DNA from: Anaerolinea sp.
Lineage (GTDB): Bacteria; Chloroflexota; Anaerolineae; Aggregatilineales; Phototrophicaceae
DNA length: 32,882 nt
Reading direction: 5' to 3'
Assembly: GCA_014879865.1 (NCBI GenBank)
Contig: JACSRG010000143.1
Span: 1 to 32,882 of the forward strand
Shown: piece by piece, positions 1 to 8,916 of the stretch
How positions within the stretch are numbered: the first letter of the stretch is position 1
Layout: each line of letters opens with the position of its first letter
Made by a program: the position numbers and the translations under genes
The notes under the pieces: generated by a model
Databases searched by the model: none
Told to the model about the DNA's origin: nothing
What the model saw: only the letters and a program-made list of their open reading frames with translations

Positions 1-46
1 CCCTTCGCCCTGAGGGAGAAGGGGACGGGGGATGAGGGCTACAATG

Positions 47-65
47 AGTTTGCAGACAGACCCTA
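47..65 (-). repeat. Terminal dispersed repeat, left copy (AGTTTGCAGACAGACCCTA), next to a GC hairpin at about 1-28
   Basis: Exact 19-bp inverted match to 32817-32835; flanked by CCCTTC.CCCTGAGGG.GAAGGG-type hairpin sequence. Confidence 0.85.
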
Positions 66-66
66 G

Positions 67-1248
67 TCAGCGCCGCCGTTTTTTCGCCAGCAGACCGCGA
101 TACAGCCCGTCCAAATCTTTGACGAGGCGGTCGATCCCGTAGCGGTCGAGCATCAAGGCTTGCGCGCGCTGCGTGTCCGGCGGCGTCTTGATCGCCGTGA
201 GGATCGCCTGTGCCAGTGCGTCGGCGTCGTCGGAAGGGACAAGCGCGCCGAGCGCCCCTTGATCGAGCAGATCGGGCAGACCGCCGACCGCCGTCGTCAC
301 GACCGGGCAGCGCGCCGCCAGCGCTTCGATCACCGAGACGGGCGTGCCTTCGTTGCGGCTGCTGATCACCAGCGCGTCGAGGTCGCTGTAGACCGCTGCG
401 ACCTCGCGCACCCAGCCCGTGAACGTCGTGCAGGCGCTCAAGCCGAGCGCCGCCGCCGTCGCTTCGATTTCGGCGCGCAGTTCGCCATCCCCGACGATCA
501 CAAAATACGCCTCTGGCAGCGCTGCCTTGACCTTGACCGCCGCCCGCAGAAACAGATCGTGGTTCTTGATCGGCACGATGCGCCCGACGATCCCGATCAG
601 CGGCACGTTGGACGGGATTTCGTGTTCGCGCCGGAATGTCCCCGACTTGCGGGGCACACCTGCAAAGGCGTGCAGATCGAGTCCGAGCGGCAGCACGGTG
701 ATCCGGCTGCGGCGCGTGACGCGGTACGTATCCGCCAGTTCGCGGCGCAAGCCTTCGGTGAGCGTGATGACCGTATCGGACATGCGCGCGGTGATCTGTT
801 CCAGCAGGATGAACACGCGCGTCAGCAGCGGGTTGAAATAGCCCTGAAACACATGACCATGAAACGTATGTACGATCACCGGGACGCCCGCGATCCGCGC
901 CGCGATGCGCCCGACGAAACCGGCTTTCGCGGTGTGCGTATGGACGACATCCGGTTTGAGCTGGCGCATCAGGCGGACGAGCTTGCGAATCGTGTTCAGG
1001 TCACGGATCGGGTGCAGCGAACGCCCCAACTCCGGCATGATCAGCGGCGTGACGCCGTGCTGCTCGGCAAAGTAGCGCATATCGCCCTCGTCCTCGTCGA
1101 TGTTGCCGCACACGAGGACGCTCTCGTAGTCCGGGGCGTTCAGTTTCTCGGTCAGCAGCGTGACGTGGATGGCGGGACCGCCGATGTTGAGGCGGGCGAT
1201 GATGCGCATGATGCGGATCGGTTGCGCTTGGCTTGACGCTTGGCTCAA
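67..1248 (-). CDS. Glycosyltransferase family 4 (GT-B) protein
   Basis: RIIARLNIGGPAIHV N-terminus, HTHTAKAGFVGR, GIVGRIVPIKNHDLFLRA, SSRNEGTPVSVIEALA motifs. Upstream part of the 462-aa ORF lies in asnB; start is probably TTG at 1248 (overlaps the asnB stop) or ATG at 1209. Confidence 0.9.
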   Translation of the reverse strand: MSQASSQAQPIRIMRIIARLNIGGPAIHVTLLTEKLNAPDYESVLVCGNIDEDEGDMRYFAEQHGVTPLIMPELGRSLHPIRDLNTIRKLVRLMRQLKPDVVHTHTAKAGFVGRIAARIAGVPVIVHTFHGHVFQGYFNPLLTRVFILLEQITARMSDTVITLTEGLRRELADTYRVTRRSRITVLPLGLDLHAFAGVPRKSGTFRREHEIPSNVPLIGIVGRIVPIKNHDLFLRAAVKVKAALPEAYFVIVGDGELRAEIEATAAALGLSACTTFTGWVREVAAVYSDLDALVISSRNEGTPVSVIEALAARCPVVTTAVGGLPDLLDQGALGALVPSDDADALAQAILTAIKTPPDTQRAQALMLDRYGIDRLVKDLDGLYRGLLAKKRRR

Positions 1249-3143
1249 GGTTTCTCCAGAATAGGGGCATCGATAAACAGGCGGTGCCACCATTCTAACG
1301 TAAGTAAGCTCCAAAGTCGTCCGCCATGATCGCGCTGACCGCTGGCATGTTCTTCGATCATGCGGCTTAAGGCGGAAGTATCGAACAAACCGCGTTCGCG
1401 GGCAGTGCGATCCAACAGCAGTTCGCGCACATGGCGCATATCCGCGCGCAGCCATGTGCCGAGCGGCACGCCGAACCCGTGCTTCTGCCGGTGGATGATT
1501 TCCGCCGGGAGGAAATCCGCCGCGATCTTCTTGAGCAGGTATTTCGTCGTGCTGCCCTTGAGCTTGAGATTCGCCGGGATCGTCGCCGCCATTTCGACCA
1601 ACCAGTGATCGAGGAACGGCGCGCGCGTTTCCAGCGAGACCGCCATGCTTGAGCGATCCGTCTTGATCAGCAGATCGTCGGGCAGGTAGGTCTGCATGTT
1701 GACGCGCAGTAAATCCGGCAGGTCTACCTGCTGCCCCAAGAATGCGGCGAACGCTTTACCGGAAATATCCTCACTGGGGGCGCTTTTGCCGAGCAGCGTG
1801 CTGATTTGATCGCGGTTGAACAGGCGAATCCAATCGAAATAGGCGAGCGCCGGGGGCAAACTCGCGCCGCGCGCGAAGCGCCCCGCCCGCTTGATCACGT
1901 TGTAGTAGCCCGTGCCTTCGGGAAGATGGCTGACCGCCGAGGCGACGCCGCCCCACAGCGAACGCGGGAGCGCCGACATGCGCTGCACCAGCGCGTGCGC
2001 GTAGAAGCGCTCGTACCCGGCGAACAACTCGTCGCCGCCGTCGCCCGTCAGCGCCACCGTCACCTGCTGGCGGGTGAGCTGGCTGACGAGGTAGGTCGGG
2101 ATCGCGCTGCTGTCCGCGAACGGCTGATCATGATGCCAAACCAGCAGCGGCGCAAGGCTGAACGCCTGCGGGCTGACCGTGAACGCCGTGTGATCTGTGC
2201 CGAGCAGCATGGCGACCTGCTGCGCGTAGCCCGTCTCGTCGAAGCTGTCGTCGCCGGAAAAGCCGATGCTAAACGTCTTGATCGTGCGGTTCTGGTAGCG
2301 CGTCATCAACGCCACGATCAAGCTGCTGTCCAGCCCACCGCTCAAGAATGCGCCGAGCGGCACATCGCTGATCAACGCCTGCTTGACCGCTTCGCCGAGC
2401 GCTTCGGATAGTTCCTGACACTTGTGCGTTTCCTGCTCATCCGTCGTCGCGGCGGCACGAGCGGGCTGCGGCAGTAACCAGTACGGCTGCGGCTGAACGA
2501 CTTTGCGATCTGACACGACGATCATGTGACCGGGCAGCAGCGCTTTGATGCCCTTGAAGGCGGTCAGCGGGGCAGGGATATAGCCGTAACCGAGGTACAG
2601 CGCCAGCAAGTGCGCGTCAAACGCCGATTCGCGCGGCACGCCGGGGTGGTGTAACAGCGCTTTGATCTCGCTGGCGAAAACGATTTTTTCGTCGTCATGG
2701 TAGTAGTAGAGAGGTTTTTCGCCCAGCCGGTCACGCGCTAGCAGCAGCCGCTGTTCGCTGGCATCCCAGAGCGCGAAGGCGAACATTCCGCGCAGTGAGT
2801 AGAGCATGTTCAGTCCGTCGCGGCGGTACAAACGGAGCAGCGTCTCGGTGTCGCTCTCCGAGTGATAACGGACTCCATCCATTTCGATCATTCGCCGCAA
2901 CCGGGGGTGATTATAGATTTCGCCGTTGAACGCGACGACCAAGTCCCGGTGTCGCATCGGCAGCGCGCCGCTCGGCGTCAAATCCTGAATTGCGAGCCGG
3001 CGATTACCTAAGCCGCAGGCAGCGTCGATGACGATGCCGCCTTGGTCAGGTCCTCGGTGGAAAATCGCTTCCAGCATAGGCGCAATTTCGGCTTCGGAAG
3101 GCAGCGATCCGTCGAAGTAGAAGACGCCAGCTATTCCACACAT
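1245..3143 (-). CDS. asnB: Asparagine synthase (glutamine-hydrolyzing)
   Basis: N-terminal MCGIAGV (Cys2 nucleophile), FNGEIYNHPRLR, LSGGLDSSLIVALM PP-loop, GDGGDELFAGYERF. Confidence 0.95.
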   Translation of the reverse strand: MCGIAGVFYFDGSLPSEAEIAPMLEAIFHRGPDQGGIVIDAACGLGNRRLAIQDLTPSGALPMRHRDLVVAFNGEIYNHPRLRRMIEMDGVRYHSESDTETLLRLYRRDGLNMLYSLRGMFAFALWDASEQRLLLARDRLGEKPLYYYHDDEKIVFASEIKALLHHPGVPRESAFDAHLLALYLGYGYIPAPLTAFKGIKALLPGHMIVVSDRKVVQPQPYWLLPQPARAAATTDEQETHKCQELSEALGEAVKQALISDVPLGAFLSGGLDSSLIVALMTRYQNRTIKTFSIGFSGDDSFDETGYAQQVAMLLGTDHTAFTVSPQAFSLAPLLVWHHDQPFADSSAIPTYLVSQLTRQQVTVALTGDGGDELFAGYERFYAHALVQRMSALPRSLWGGVASAVSHLPEGTGYYNVIKRAGRFARGASLPPALAYFDWIRLFNRDQISTLLGKSAPSEDISGKAFAAFLGQQVDLPDLLRVNMQTYLPDDLLIKTDRSSMAVSLETRAPFLDHWLVEMAATIPANLKLKGSTTKYLLKKIAADFLPAEIIHRQKHGFGVPLGTWLRADMRHVRELLLDRTARERGLFDTSALSRMIEEHASGQRDHGGRLWSLLTLEWWHRLFIDAPILEKP

Positions 3144-3218
3144 GAGCCTAACATGAAAACTAGGATTACAAGGTGCCTAATGCCTATTGTGGGGGATAGC
3201 AATCGTTTTGACAACCCC

Positions 3219-4340
3219 TTAATTATCCTTTCGACCCATTAAACGCGAGTACAAAGTATACGTCTGTGCCGTCATGTGGTCGGCATTGAACACCGTTTCC
3301 AGCCGATCTTGACCGATTAGTCCCATGTGCCGCCGCAGCGCCGGGTCAGCCTGTAGATCGTGAATCGCCGCCGCCAGCGCCACCGGATCACGCGGCGGAA
3401 CGAGCCGCCCCGTCTCGCGATCCACGACGATTTCGGGGATCGCGCTCACGCTGCTGGCGATGATCGGCGTTTGCTGCGCCATCGCTTCGAGCAGCACCAA
3501 GCCGAAACCCTCCCACAGGCTCGGTGCGAGGAAGATGTCGAACGCCGCCATCAGCGCCGCCGTGTCTTCGCGCCAACCGAGGAAATGCACCCGCTCCGCG
3601 ATGCCGAGCGCCCGCGCTTCAGCTTCCAGCGCTGCCCGCAGACTGCCTTCCCCGGCGATCACCAGCACCGCATTGTCGATGCGCGGCAGCGCCCGCAGCG
3701 CATAGGCGATTCCCTTCTGCGCGATCAAGCGGCACACGACGCCGAGGATCAGCGCGTCTGCGGGCAGCTTTAGTTCTGTGCTCAGTGCCGCGCGGGCGCG
3801 CTGGCGATCTGCCTGTTGGATCGGCAGCGTCAAACCGTAGTGGATCGTCTGGATTTTGGTCGGGCGCACGCCCTCGACCCGGATGCAAAACTGCCGGATC
3901 GCCTCGGAAATGGCGATCCCGCCGCTCGACATGCCCCACAGCAGGTTGTGAATCAGCCGGAAGGGGAGCAGCGTGCGGAATTGATCGTCGTTGTGGCGGC
4001 TGATGACCACCTTGCGCACGCCCGCCAGCCGCGCCGCGATCACGCCGTAGAGATCGGCGTGGAGCAGGTGCGTGTGCGCGATGTCCGGCTTGAGTTGGCG
4101 CAGCGCACGGCGCAGCCGTCCGAACAGCGTGAAGTCGATGTGGCGCGGGATCGGCACGCGGACGACGGTCACGCCGCCCGCCGTCAGCGCATCCGCGAAG
4201 TCAGCGACGGGCTTGTCCGGCTCGTGGATCAGGATCAGCGACACATCTGCGCCGCGCTGGACGAGCGCAGGCAGCAGCGTCAGCAGGTGACGTTCCGCCC
4301 CCGCGATCCGTGTCGCCTTGATGATGTGCGTGACGCGCAT
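3219..4340 (-). CDS. Glycosyltransferase family 4 protein
   Basis: MRVTHIIKATRIAGAERHLLTLLPAL, HTHLLHADLYGVIAARLAG, PSLWEGFGLVLLEAMAQQTPIIAS. Confidence 0.92.
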   Translation of the reverse strand: MRVTHIIKATRIAGAERHLLTLLPALVQRGADVSLILIHEPDKPVADFADALTAGGVTVVRVPIPRHIDFTLFGRLRRALRQLKPDIAHTHLLHADLYGVIAARLAGVRKVVISRHNDDQFRTLLPFRLIHNLLWGMSSGGIAISEAIRQFCIRVEGVRPTKIQTIHYGLTLPIQQADRQRARAALSTELKLPADALILGVVCRLIAQKGIAYALRALPRIDNAVLVIAGEGSLRAALEAEARALGIAERVHFLGWREDTAALMAAFDIFLAPSLWEGFGLVLLEAMAQQTPIIASSVSAIPEIVVDRETGRLVPPRDPVALAAAIHDLQADPALRRHMGLIGQDRLETVFNADHMTAQTYTLYSRLMGRKDN

Positions 4341-4357
4341 AGAAGCATCCTTGAGTC

Positions 4358-4432
4358 GAAAGTTAAAAGTTGAAAGTGAAAAACGAGAACGGAACGTCCG
4401 CTTTTAACTTCTTCTACTTTCAACTTTCAACT
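4358..4432. repeat. Intergenic inverted repeat, family A (GAAAGTTAAAAGTTGAAAGT / ACTTTCAACTTTC)
   Basis: AGTTGAAAGT at 4368-4377 is the exact reverse complement of 4416-4425; same words at 5420-5520 and 24623-24700. Confidence 0.8.
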
Positions 4433-5381
4433 ATCGTTTGAGAAACCACTCCACCGTTCGTGCCAGCCCGGTGTCGAAATCGACAATTGGCGCGAAGTCG
4501 AGCAGATCGCGGGCTTTGTCCGTCCCGGCGCGCGAGTGCTTGATGTCGCCTTTACGCGGTTCGGCAAACACCGGCGTGATGTCCGTGCCAAGCAGCGTGT
4601 TGATCTTGCCCACGAGGTCGAGCAGGCTGATGCGCCCGCCCGTTGCCAGATTCATCATCTCCCCGGCGGCGTCCGGCGCTGTGATCGCCAGCAGATTGCC
4701 GTGCACCACGTTGTCGATGTAGGTGAAGTCGCGGCTCTGCGTGCCGTCGCCGTAGATGGTCGGCGGTTTGCCCTGCGACATGGCGGCGACGAAGCGCGGG
4801 ATCACGGCGGAATACTGCGACGTTTCATCTTGGCGCGGACCGAATACGTTGAAGTAGCGCAGCGCGACCGTTTCCAGCCCGTAGACCTTCGTGAAGGTCT
4901 TGCAGTAGTATTCGCCCGCCAGCTTGGCAACCGCGTACGGCGACTGCGGATTCGGCACCATGTCTTCGGTCTTGTACTCGCCCTCGACATCCCCATAGGC
5001 GGATGACGACGCGGCATAGGCGACACGCTTGACGCCGGCGTCGCGCGCGGCAAGCAGCACGTTGAGCGTGCCGGTCACGCCGATCTCGTTGCTCGTCAGC
5101 GGATCGGCGACACTGCGCGGCACAGACGGCAGCGCGGCTTGATGGAAGACGTAATCCGCCCCGGCGAAGATACGATCCAGCGCGTCCTTATCGGTGATGC
5201 TCACCTCGTGAAGTTCCAGTGCGCCGCTGGCAGCGTAATCCGCGAGTCCTGCAAGGTTTTCGCGTTTGCCGGTGGCGAAGTTATCGACGATGCGAACGTG
5301 ATTCCCCCGCCGCAGCAGGTGTTCGGCGATGTGCGACCCGATGAACCCCGCGCCGCCGGTGACAATATACGTTTCAGTCAT
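4431..5381 (-). CDS. NAD-dependent epimerase/dehydratase (extended SDR, UDP-glucose 4-epimerase-like)
   Basis: MTETYIVTGGAGFIGSHIAEHLL Rossmann motif, SSSAYGD, YAVAKLAGEYY. Upstream part of the 354-aa ORF is repeat family A, so the start is placed at MTET. Confidence 0.92.
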   Translation of the reverse strand: MTETYIVTGGAGFIGSHIAEHLLRRGNHVRIVDNFATGKRENLAGLADYAASGALELHEVSITDKDALDRIFAGADYVFHQAALPSVPRSVADPLTSNEIGVTGTLNVLLAARDAGVKRVAYAASSSAYGDVEGEYKTEDMVPNPQSPYAVAKLAGEYYCKTFTKVYGLETVALRYFNVFGPRQDETSQYSAVIPRFVAAMSQGKPPTIYGDGTQSRDFTYIDNVVHGNLLAITAPDAAGEMMNLATGGRISLLDLVGKINTLLGTDITPVFAEPRKGDIKHSRAGTDKARDLLDFAPIVDFDTGLARTVEWFLKR

Positions 5382-5419
5382 GCTGCCTTCTTCAATATGT
5401 GGAACGATATGCGACAGAA

Positions 5420-5520
5420 GTTGGAAGTTGAAAGTTAAAAGTTGAAAGTTAAAAGCAAGAAACCCTTTTCCACTTTCTGCTGCTTTTACTTTCACCTTTT
5501 AACTGCTTTTACTTTCAACT
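5420..5520. repeat. Intergenic inverted repeat, family A copy 2; supplies the C-terminal codons and stop of the upstream gene
   Basis: GTTGAAAGTTAAAAGTTGAAAGTTAAAAGC versus GCTTTTACTTTCACCTTTTAACTGCTTTTACTTTCAACT. Confidence 0.8.
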
Positions 5521-6542
5521 GCTTGGCTTGATTGTAGCTGATATTTGCGCCGGATGACCATCATCAGGACAAAAGCCCCGCCCATCAGCGCCAGCCCGAT
5601 CCCGCCGATCAGCAGGGCAGTCGGCGGCGGCATGAAGCTCACGAGGAAGCCGAGCGCCCCGAAGAACAAACACGCGCCGTAGAGCACGAACAGCGTCCAG
5701 CGCTGCGACAAGCCGAGGCTCATCAGCCGGTGCGAGGTGTGATCCTTGCCTGCTTGCCCCGGCGATCTGCCTTCCAGCAGCCGCGTGATCACGACCAGAT
5801 GAATGTCGAAGATCGGTAAGGCGAGGATCAAGATCGGCACCATCCACGTTACGTTGAGCGGCTGAGCCCCGAATTCCAGCTTGATTCCCAGAATCGCCAG
5901 CGTGAAGCCGAGCACCATCGACCCCATATCGCCCATGAAGATGCTGGCAGGGTTGAAGTTGTAGATCAAAAAGCCGACCGCGCTGCCCATCAATGCCGCT
6001 GCCAGCGCGCTGACCAGTGTCAGCCCTTCGTTGAAGGCGATCAGCGTGAACCAACCCGCCGCAATCGCGCTCAACCCGGCGGTCAAACCGTCCATGTTAT
6101 CCAGAAAGTTGAGGGCGTTCGTCAGGGCGACGATCCAGAAGATCGTGATCGCCGTGTCGAGCAGCGGGACGCCGAAGAGTTGAATGTGGATTCCGGCGGC
6201 GATCACGACCAGCCCCGCGATGATCTGCGCGATCATCTTCACCTTGATGCCCAGTTCGAAACGGTCGTCGATCAACCCGACGAGGGCGAGGAATGCCGCG
6301 CCGCCCAGATACGCGCCGAACTCTACGAGATACTGCGGTGGACTGAACAAGAGCAGCGCGATGGCAAGCCCGGAGTAGATCGCCAGCCCGCCCATCAGCG
6401 GCTTGTGATCACGGTGGATTTTGCGCTGGTTCGGCTTATCGACCACGCCGAAGCGCAGCGCCAGCGCCCGCGAGAGCGGCGTCATTCCGAGCGCAGTGGC
6501 GAACCCGACCACGAGGATCGGCAGGAACAAAAGTGAGTCCAT
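5499..6542 (-). CDS. MraY/WecA-like polyprenyl-phosphate glycosyl-1-phosphate transferase
   Basis: PNQRKIHRDHKPLMGGLAIY, ALNFLDNMDGLTAGLSAIAA, FNPASIFMGDMGSMVLGF, multi-TM; start at MDSLLFLP. Confidence 0.92.
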   Translation of the reverse strand: MDSLLFLPILVVGFATALGMTPLSRALALRFGVVDKPNQRKIHRDHKPLMGGLAIYSGLAIALLLFSPPQYLVEFGAYLGGAAFLALVGLIDDRFELGIKVKMIAQIIAGLVVIAAGIHIQLFGVPLLDTAITIFWIVALTNALNFLDNMDGLTAGLSAIAAGWFTLIAFNEGLTLVSALAAALMGSAVGFLIYNFNPASIFMGDMGSMVLGFTLAILGIKLEFGAQPLNVTWMVPILILALPIFDIHLVVITRLLEGRSPGQAGKDHTSHRLMSLGLSQRWTLFVLYGACLFFGALGFLVSFMPPPTALLIGGIGLALMGGAFVLMMVIRRKYQLQSSQAVESKSS

Positions 6543-6673
6543 GCGGGACGCCTCACGAATTAGCACGTCCGCATTATAGCAGGTGGAGTCAAACAGCGGC
6601 GCGGTCAGTGGTATTCCGGTGGGTTGACGTATACTGAGATTGTCCGAGGCGCATTCACCGGAGCAGTATCACC

Positions 6674-7129
6674 ATGACCAACCCCTTAACTCGCCGAGCC
6701 GCGCGCCGTGATCCGCTCCTCATTCGGATACTGGTCACCGCTGGCGGACTCCTCTTGTGCGCGTGGTTCGTGTTCGATTTCGCCCGCCTCGCGCAGATCG
6801 CTTTCACCGGCGCGCCCGCCGACGGCGTGTACGTGCGCCGCTGGACGGGGAGCAACAACAGCCGCCACATCGAATATCGCTATACCGTCGATGGCGTCGA
6901 ATACAGCGCATCGACATGGGTGTGGGGCGATCTCTACGACCGCGCGCCGAATATGCCCGCGCTGCCGGTCGTCTACGCCCGCACCAACCCGGCATTTTCG
7001 GTGCTGGACGGCGTGAACATCTGGGAATTTCTGCTCAAAGGCGCGTTCTCGCTGCTGATCGTCGTCGCCAGCCTCGACTACCTCGTTGAACGCTGGCGCA
7101 AACTTTCGTCGCTCCTAACTTCAGCTTAG
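6674..7129 (+). CDS. DUF3592-like membrane protein
   Basis: N- and C-terminal TM segments flanking HIEYRYTVDGVEYSAS...VVYARTNPAFSVLDG. Confidence 0.6.
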   Translation: MTNPLTRRAARRDPLLIRILVTAGGLLLCAWFVFDFARLAQIAFTGAPADGVYVRRWTGSNNSRHIEYRYTVDGVEYSASTWVWGDLYDRAPNMPALPVVYARTNPAFSVLDGVNIWEFLLKGAFSLLIVVASLDYLVERWRKLSSLLTSA

Positions 7130-7172
7130 GGTTAGACGAATATTTCCGAATCAGATTGTCGAAACCGGGGGA

Positions 7173-7203
7173 TTTCCTCTACGATGAGGCGGAGGAGAGG
7201 AAA
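7173..7203 (+). promoter_or_regulatory. Inverted repeat overlapping the ribosome-binding site of the CDF transporter gene
   Basis: TTTCCTCT (7173-7180) is the exact reverse complement of AGAGGAAA (7196-7203); overlaps GGAGGAGAGG before the ATG at 7209. Confidence 0.4.
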
Positions 7204-7208
7204 CCGAT

Positions 7209-8579
7209 ATGGATACACGTCACGCGGTGCGCCGCGTCTTGATCATCACGCTTGTCCTGAATCTCGCCGTCGCCATCGGCAAGATCGTCGTCGGCGCGCT
7301 GACCGGCGCGGTCTCCATTTCGGCGGACGGCTTTCACTCGCTGATGGACGGCTCGTCCAACCTGATCGGCTTGGGCGCGAATGCCATCGCCGGACGCCCC
7401 GCCGACGAGGATCACCCCTACGGACACCGCCGCTTCGAGACGGTCGCCGCGCTTGGCGTGGGCGTGCTGCTGCTGTTCACCGCCTTCGAGATCATTACCG
7501 GCGCGCTGGATCGGCTGACGACGGGCGAACAACCGGAAGTCACGCCGCTGACCTTCGCCGTCTTGATCGGCACGCTGATCGTCAACCTCATCATCAGCCG
7601 CTACGAGCGGCGCGAAGGCGAACGTTTGCGCTCCGAACTGCTGATCGCGGACGCGGCGAACACAGGTGCGGATGTGTTCGTGACCTCGTCGGTGCTGGTC
7701 AGCATGATCCTCGTCTCGACGTTCGGTTGGGCATGGGCAGACCCGGTCGCCGCGCTCATCATCGTCGTCTTGATCGCGCGGGCGGCGTGGCAAATCCTCA
7801 AGCAGACGGGCGGCGTGCTGGTCGATACCGCGCCGCACAAGGCGGGCGAACTGATGCAGATCGCGGCGGCTGTTCCCGCCGTCAAGCGGGTGATCCGCGC
7901 GCGCAGTCGCGGCACGGTGGACGCCGCGCACATCGACATTGACGTGGAAGTCGCCGCCGGGACGACGACCGAGCAGACGGACGCCATCACCGATGCGATC
8001 CGCGCCAAGTTGATCGAGCGCTTGGGCGGCATCTCCGAGGTCGAAGTGCATTTTACGCCCGAACACAACGGTCAGCGCGATTATGCCCAGACCGCTCGCG
8101 CTCACGCCGACGCCCTCGGCTTGAATACGCACGAAGTCCGCGTCATCGACAGCGGCGATGGTAAGATCATGGAGCTGCATGTCGAAGTGCCGCCGCAGCA
8201 AACCCTCGGCGCGGCGCACGAGCAGGCGACCGAGCTTGAAGGCGCGATCCGCGCGGCGCTGCCCGACGTGGTCGATGTCGTCACGCACATCGAACCGAAG
8301 TTGAACGCCGCCGGGGATCGTTCGGTCGAATTGGCGGGGTTGCGCACACGGGCGCTCGATGTGCTGCGGACGCGCTTTCCCGAAGCCGACTGGCACGATC
8401 TGCGCGTCTCGGCGGATGGCGACACGCTGGCACTGACGCTGCACGCGGCGCTGTCGCCGGATGTCGCGCTCGAAGATGCGCACGCGCTGGCGGAAACCGC
8501 CGAGATGACTCTGCGCACGGCATTCCCGAAGGTCGCGCGCGTCACCATCCACACCGAGCCACAGGAAGCGCGGGACTGA
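7209..8579 (+). CDS. Cation diffusion facilitator (CDF) family transporter with extended C-terminus
   Basis: SADGFHSLMDGSSNLIGL, DHPYGHRRFETVAALGVG, DAANTGADVFVTSSVLVS; long cytosolic tail with repeated ZT_dimer-like segments. Confidence 0.92.
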   Translation: MDTRHAVRRVLIITLVLNLAVAIGKIVVGALTGAVSISADGFHSLMDGSSNLIGLGANAIAGRPADEDHPYGHRRFETVAALGVGVLLLFTAFEIITGALDRLTTGEQPEVTPLTFAVLIGTLIVNLIISRYERREGERLRSELLIADAANTGADVFVTSSVLVSMILVSTFGWAWADPVAALIIVVLIARAAWQILKQTGGVLVDTAPHKAGELMQIAAAVPAVKRVIRARSRGTVDAAHIDIDVEVAAGTTTEQTDAITDAIRAKLIERLGGISEVEVHFTPEHNGQRDYAQTARAHADALGLNTHEVRVIDSGDGKIMELHVEVPPQQTLGAAHEQATELEGAIRAALPDVVDVVTHIEPKLNAAGDRSVELAGLRTRALDVLRTRFPEADWHDLRVSADGDTLALTLHAALSPDVALEDAHALAETAEMTLRTAFPKVARVTIHTEPQEARD

Positions 8580-8580
8580 T

Positions 8581-8852
8581 CTACGCCGACTCGTAGGCTT
8601 GGCGCAGCCAGTCGATCAACTCGTCGTCCACCTGATCCAGCTCGGTCACCTTGACCAGACGCGATGCCGTTGAACCCACCTTCGGTGAGGCGTTCCATCG
8701 GGGCAACACCCTTGAGCTTGATGCACACGTCCATGCGCGTTTTGGTCGCCGGTTGGAGTCAAGCCATGTTCGGATTGCAAGTACTTGAGGATTTCGCCGT
8801 GCGGTTCGAGACCGCTGGCGCGCGCGATTTCTCCAGATTGGCTCTTATGTTC
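8581..8852 (-). pseudogene. Decayed DUF4287/DUF5655-like gene (internal deletion plus frameshift)
   Basis: Minus-strand fragments in different frames: GEIARASGLEPHGEILKYLQSEHGLTP; PATKTRMDVCIKLKGVAPMERLTEGG; STASRLVKVTELDQVDDELIDWLRQAYESA*. Confidence 0.7.
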
Positions 8853-8870
8853 GAATTTCCTTCCGTTCTA

Positions 8871-8888
8871 CTTAAGCTAATGCTTAAG
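8871..8888. promoter_or_regulatory. Palindrome CTTAAGC-taat-GCTTAAG upstream of a TATAAT box
   Basis: 7-bp exact arms with a 4-nt spacer; TATAAT at 8917-8922 and gene start at 8959. Confidence 0.4.
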
Positions 8889-8916
8889 AAATCTGCGGTT
8901 ATTCCGATAATCGCGC

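Noticed and set aside
160-1236. 358-aa plus-strand ORF opposite the GT4 gene
   Set aside because: Arg/Asp/His-rich shadow frame; the glycosyltransferase on the minus strand explains the region.
4382-5495. N-terminal extension of the epimerase ORF (MKVKAAESGKGFLAFNFQLLTFNFQLLSHIVPHIEEGS)
   Set aside because: The extension is translated repeat family A; the Rossmann motif starts normally at MTETYIVTGG.
7179-8552. 457-aa minus-strand ORF opposite the CDF transporter
   Set aside because: High-GC shadow ORF (Arg/Asp/Gln-rich); the plus strand has unmistakable CDF motifs.
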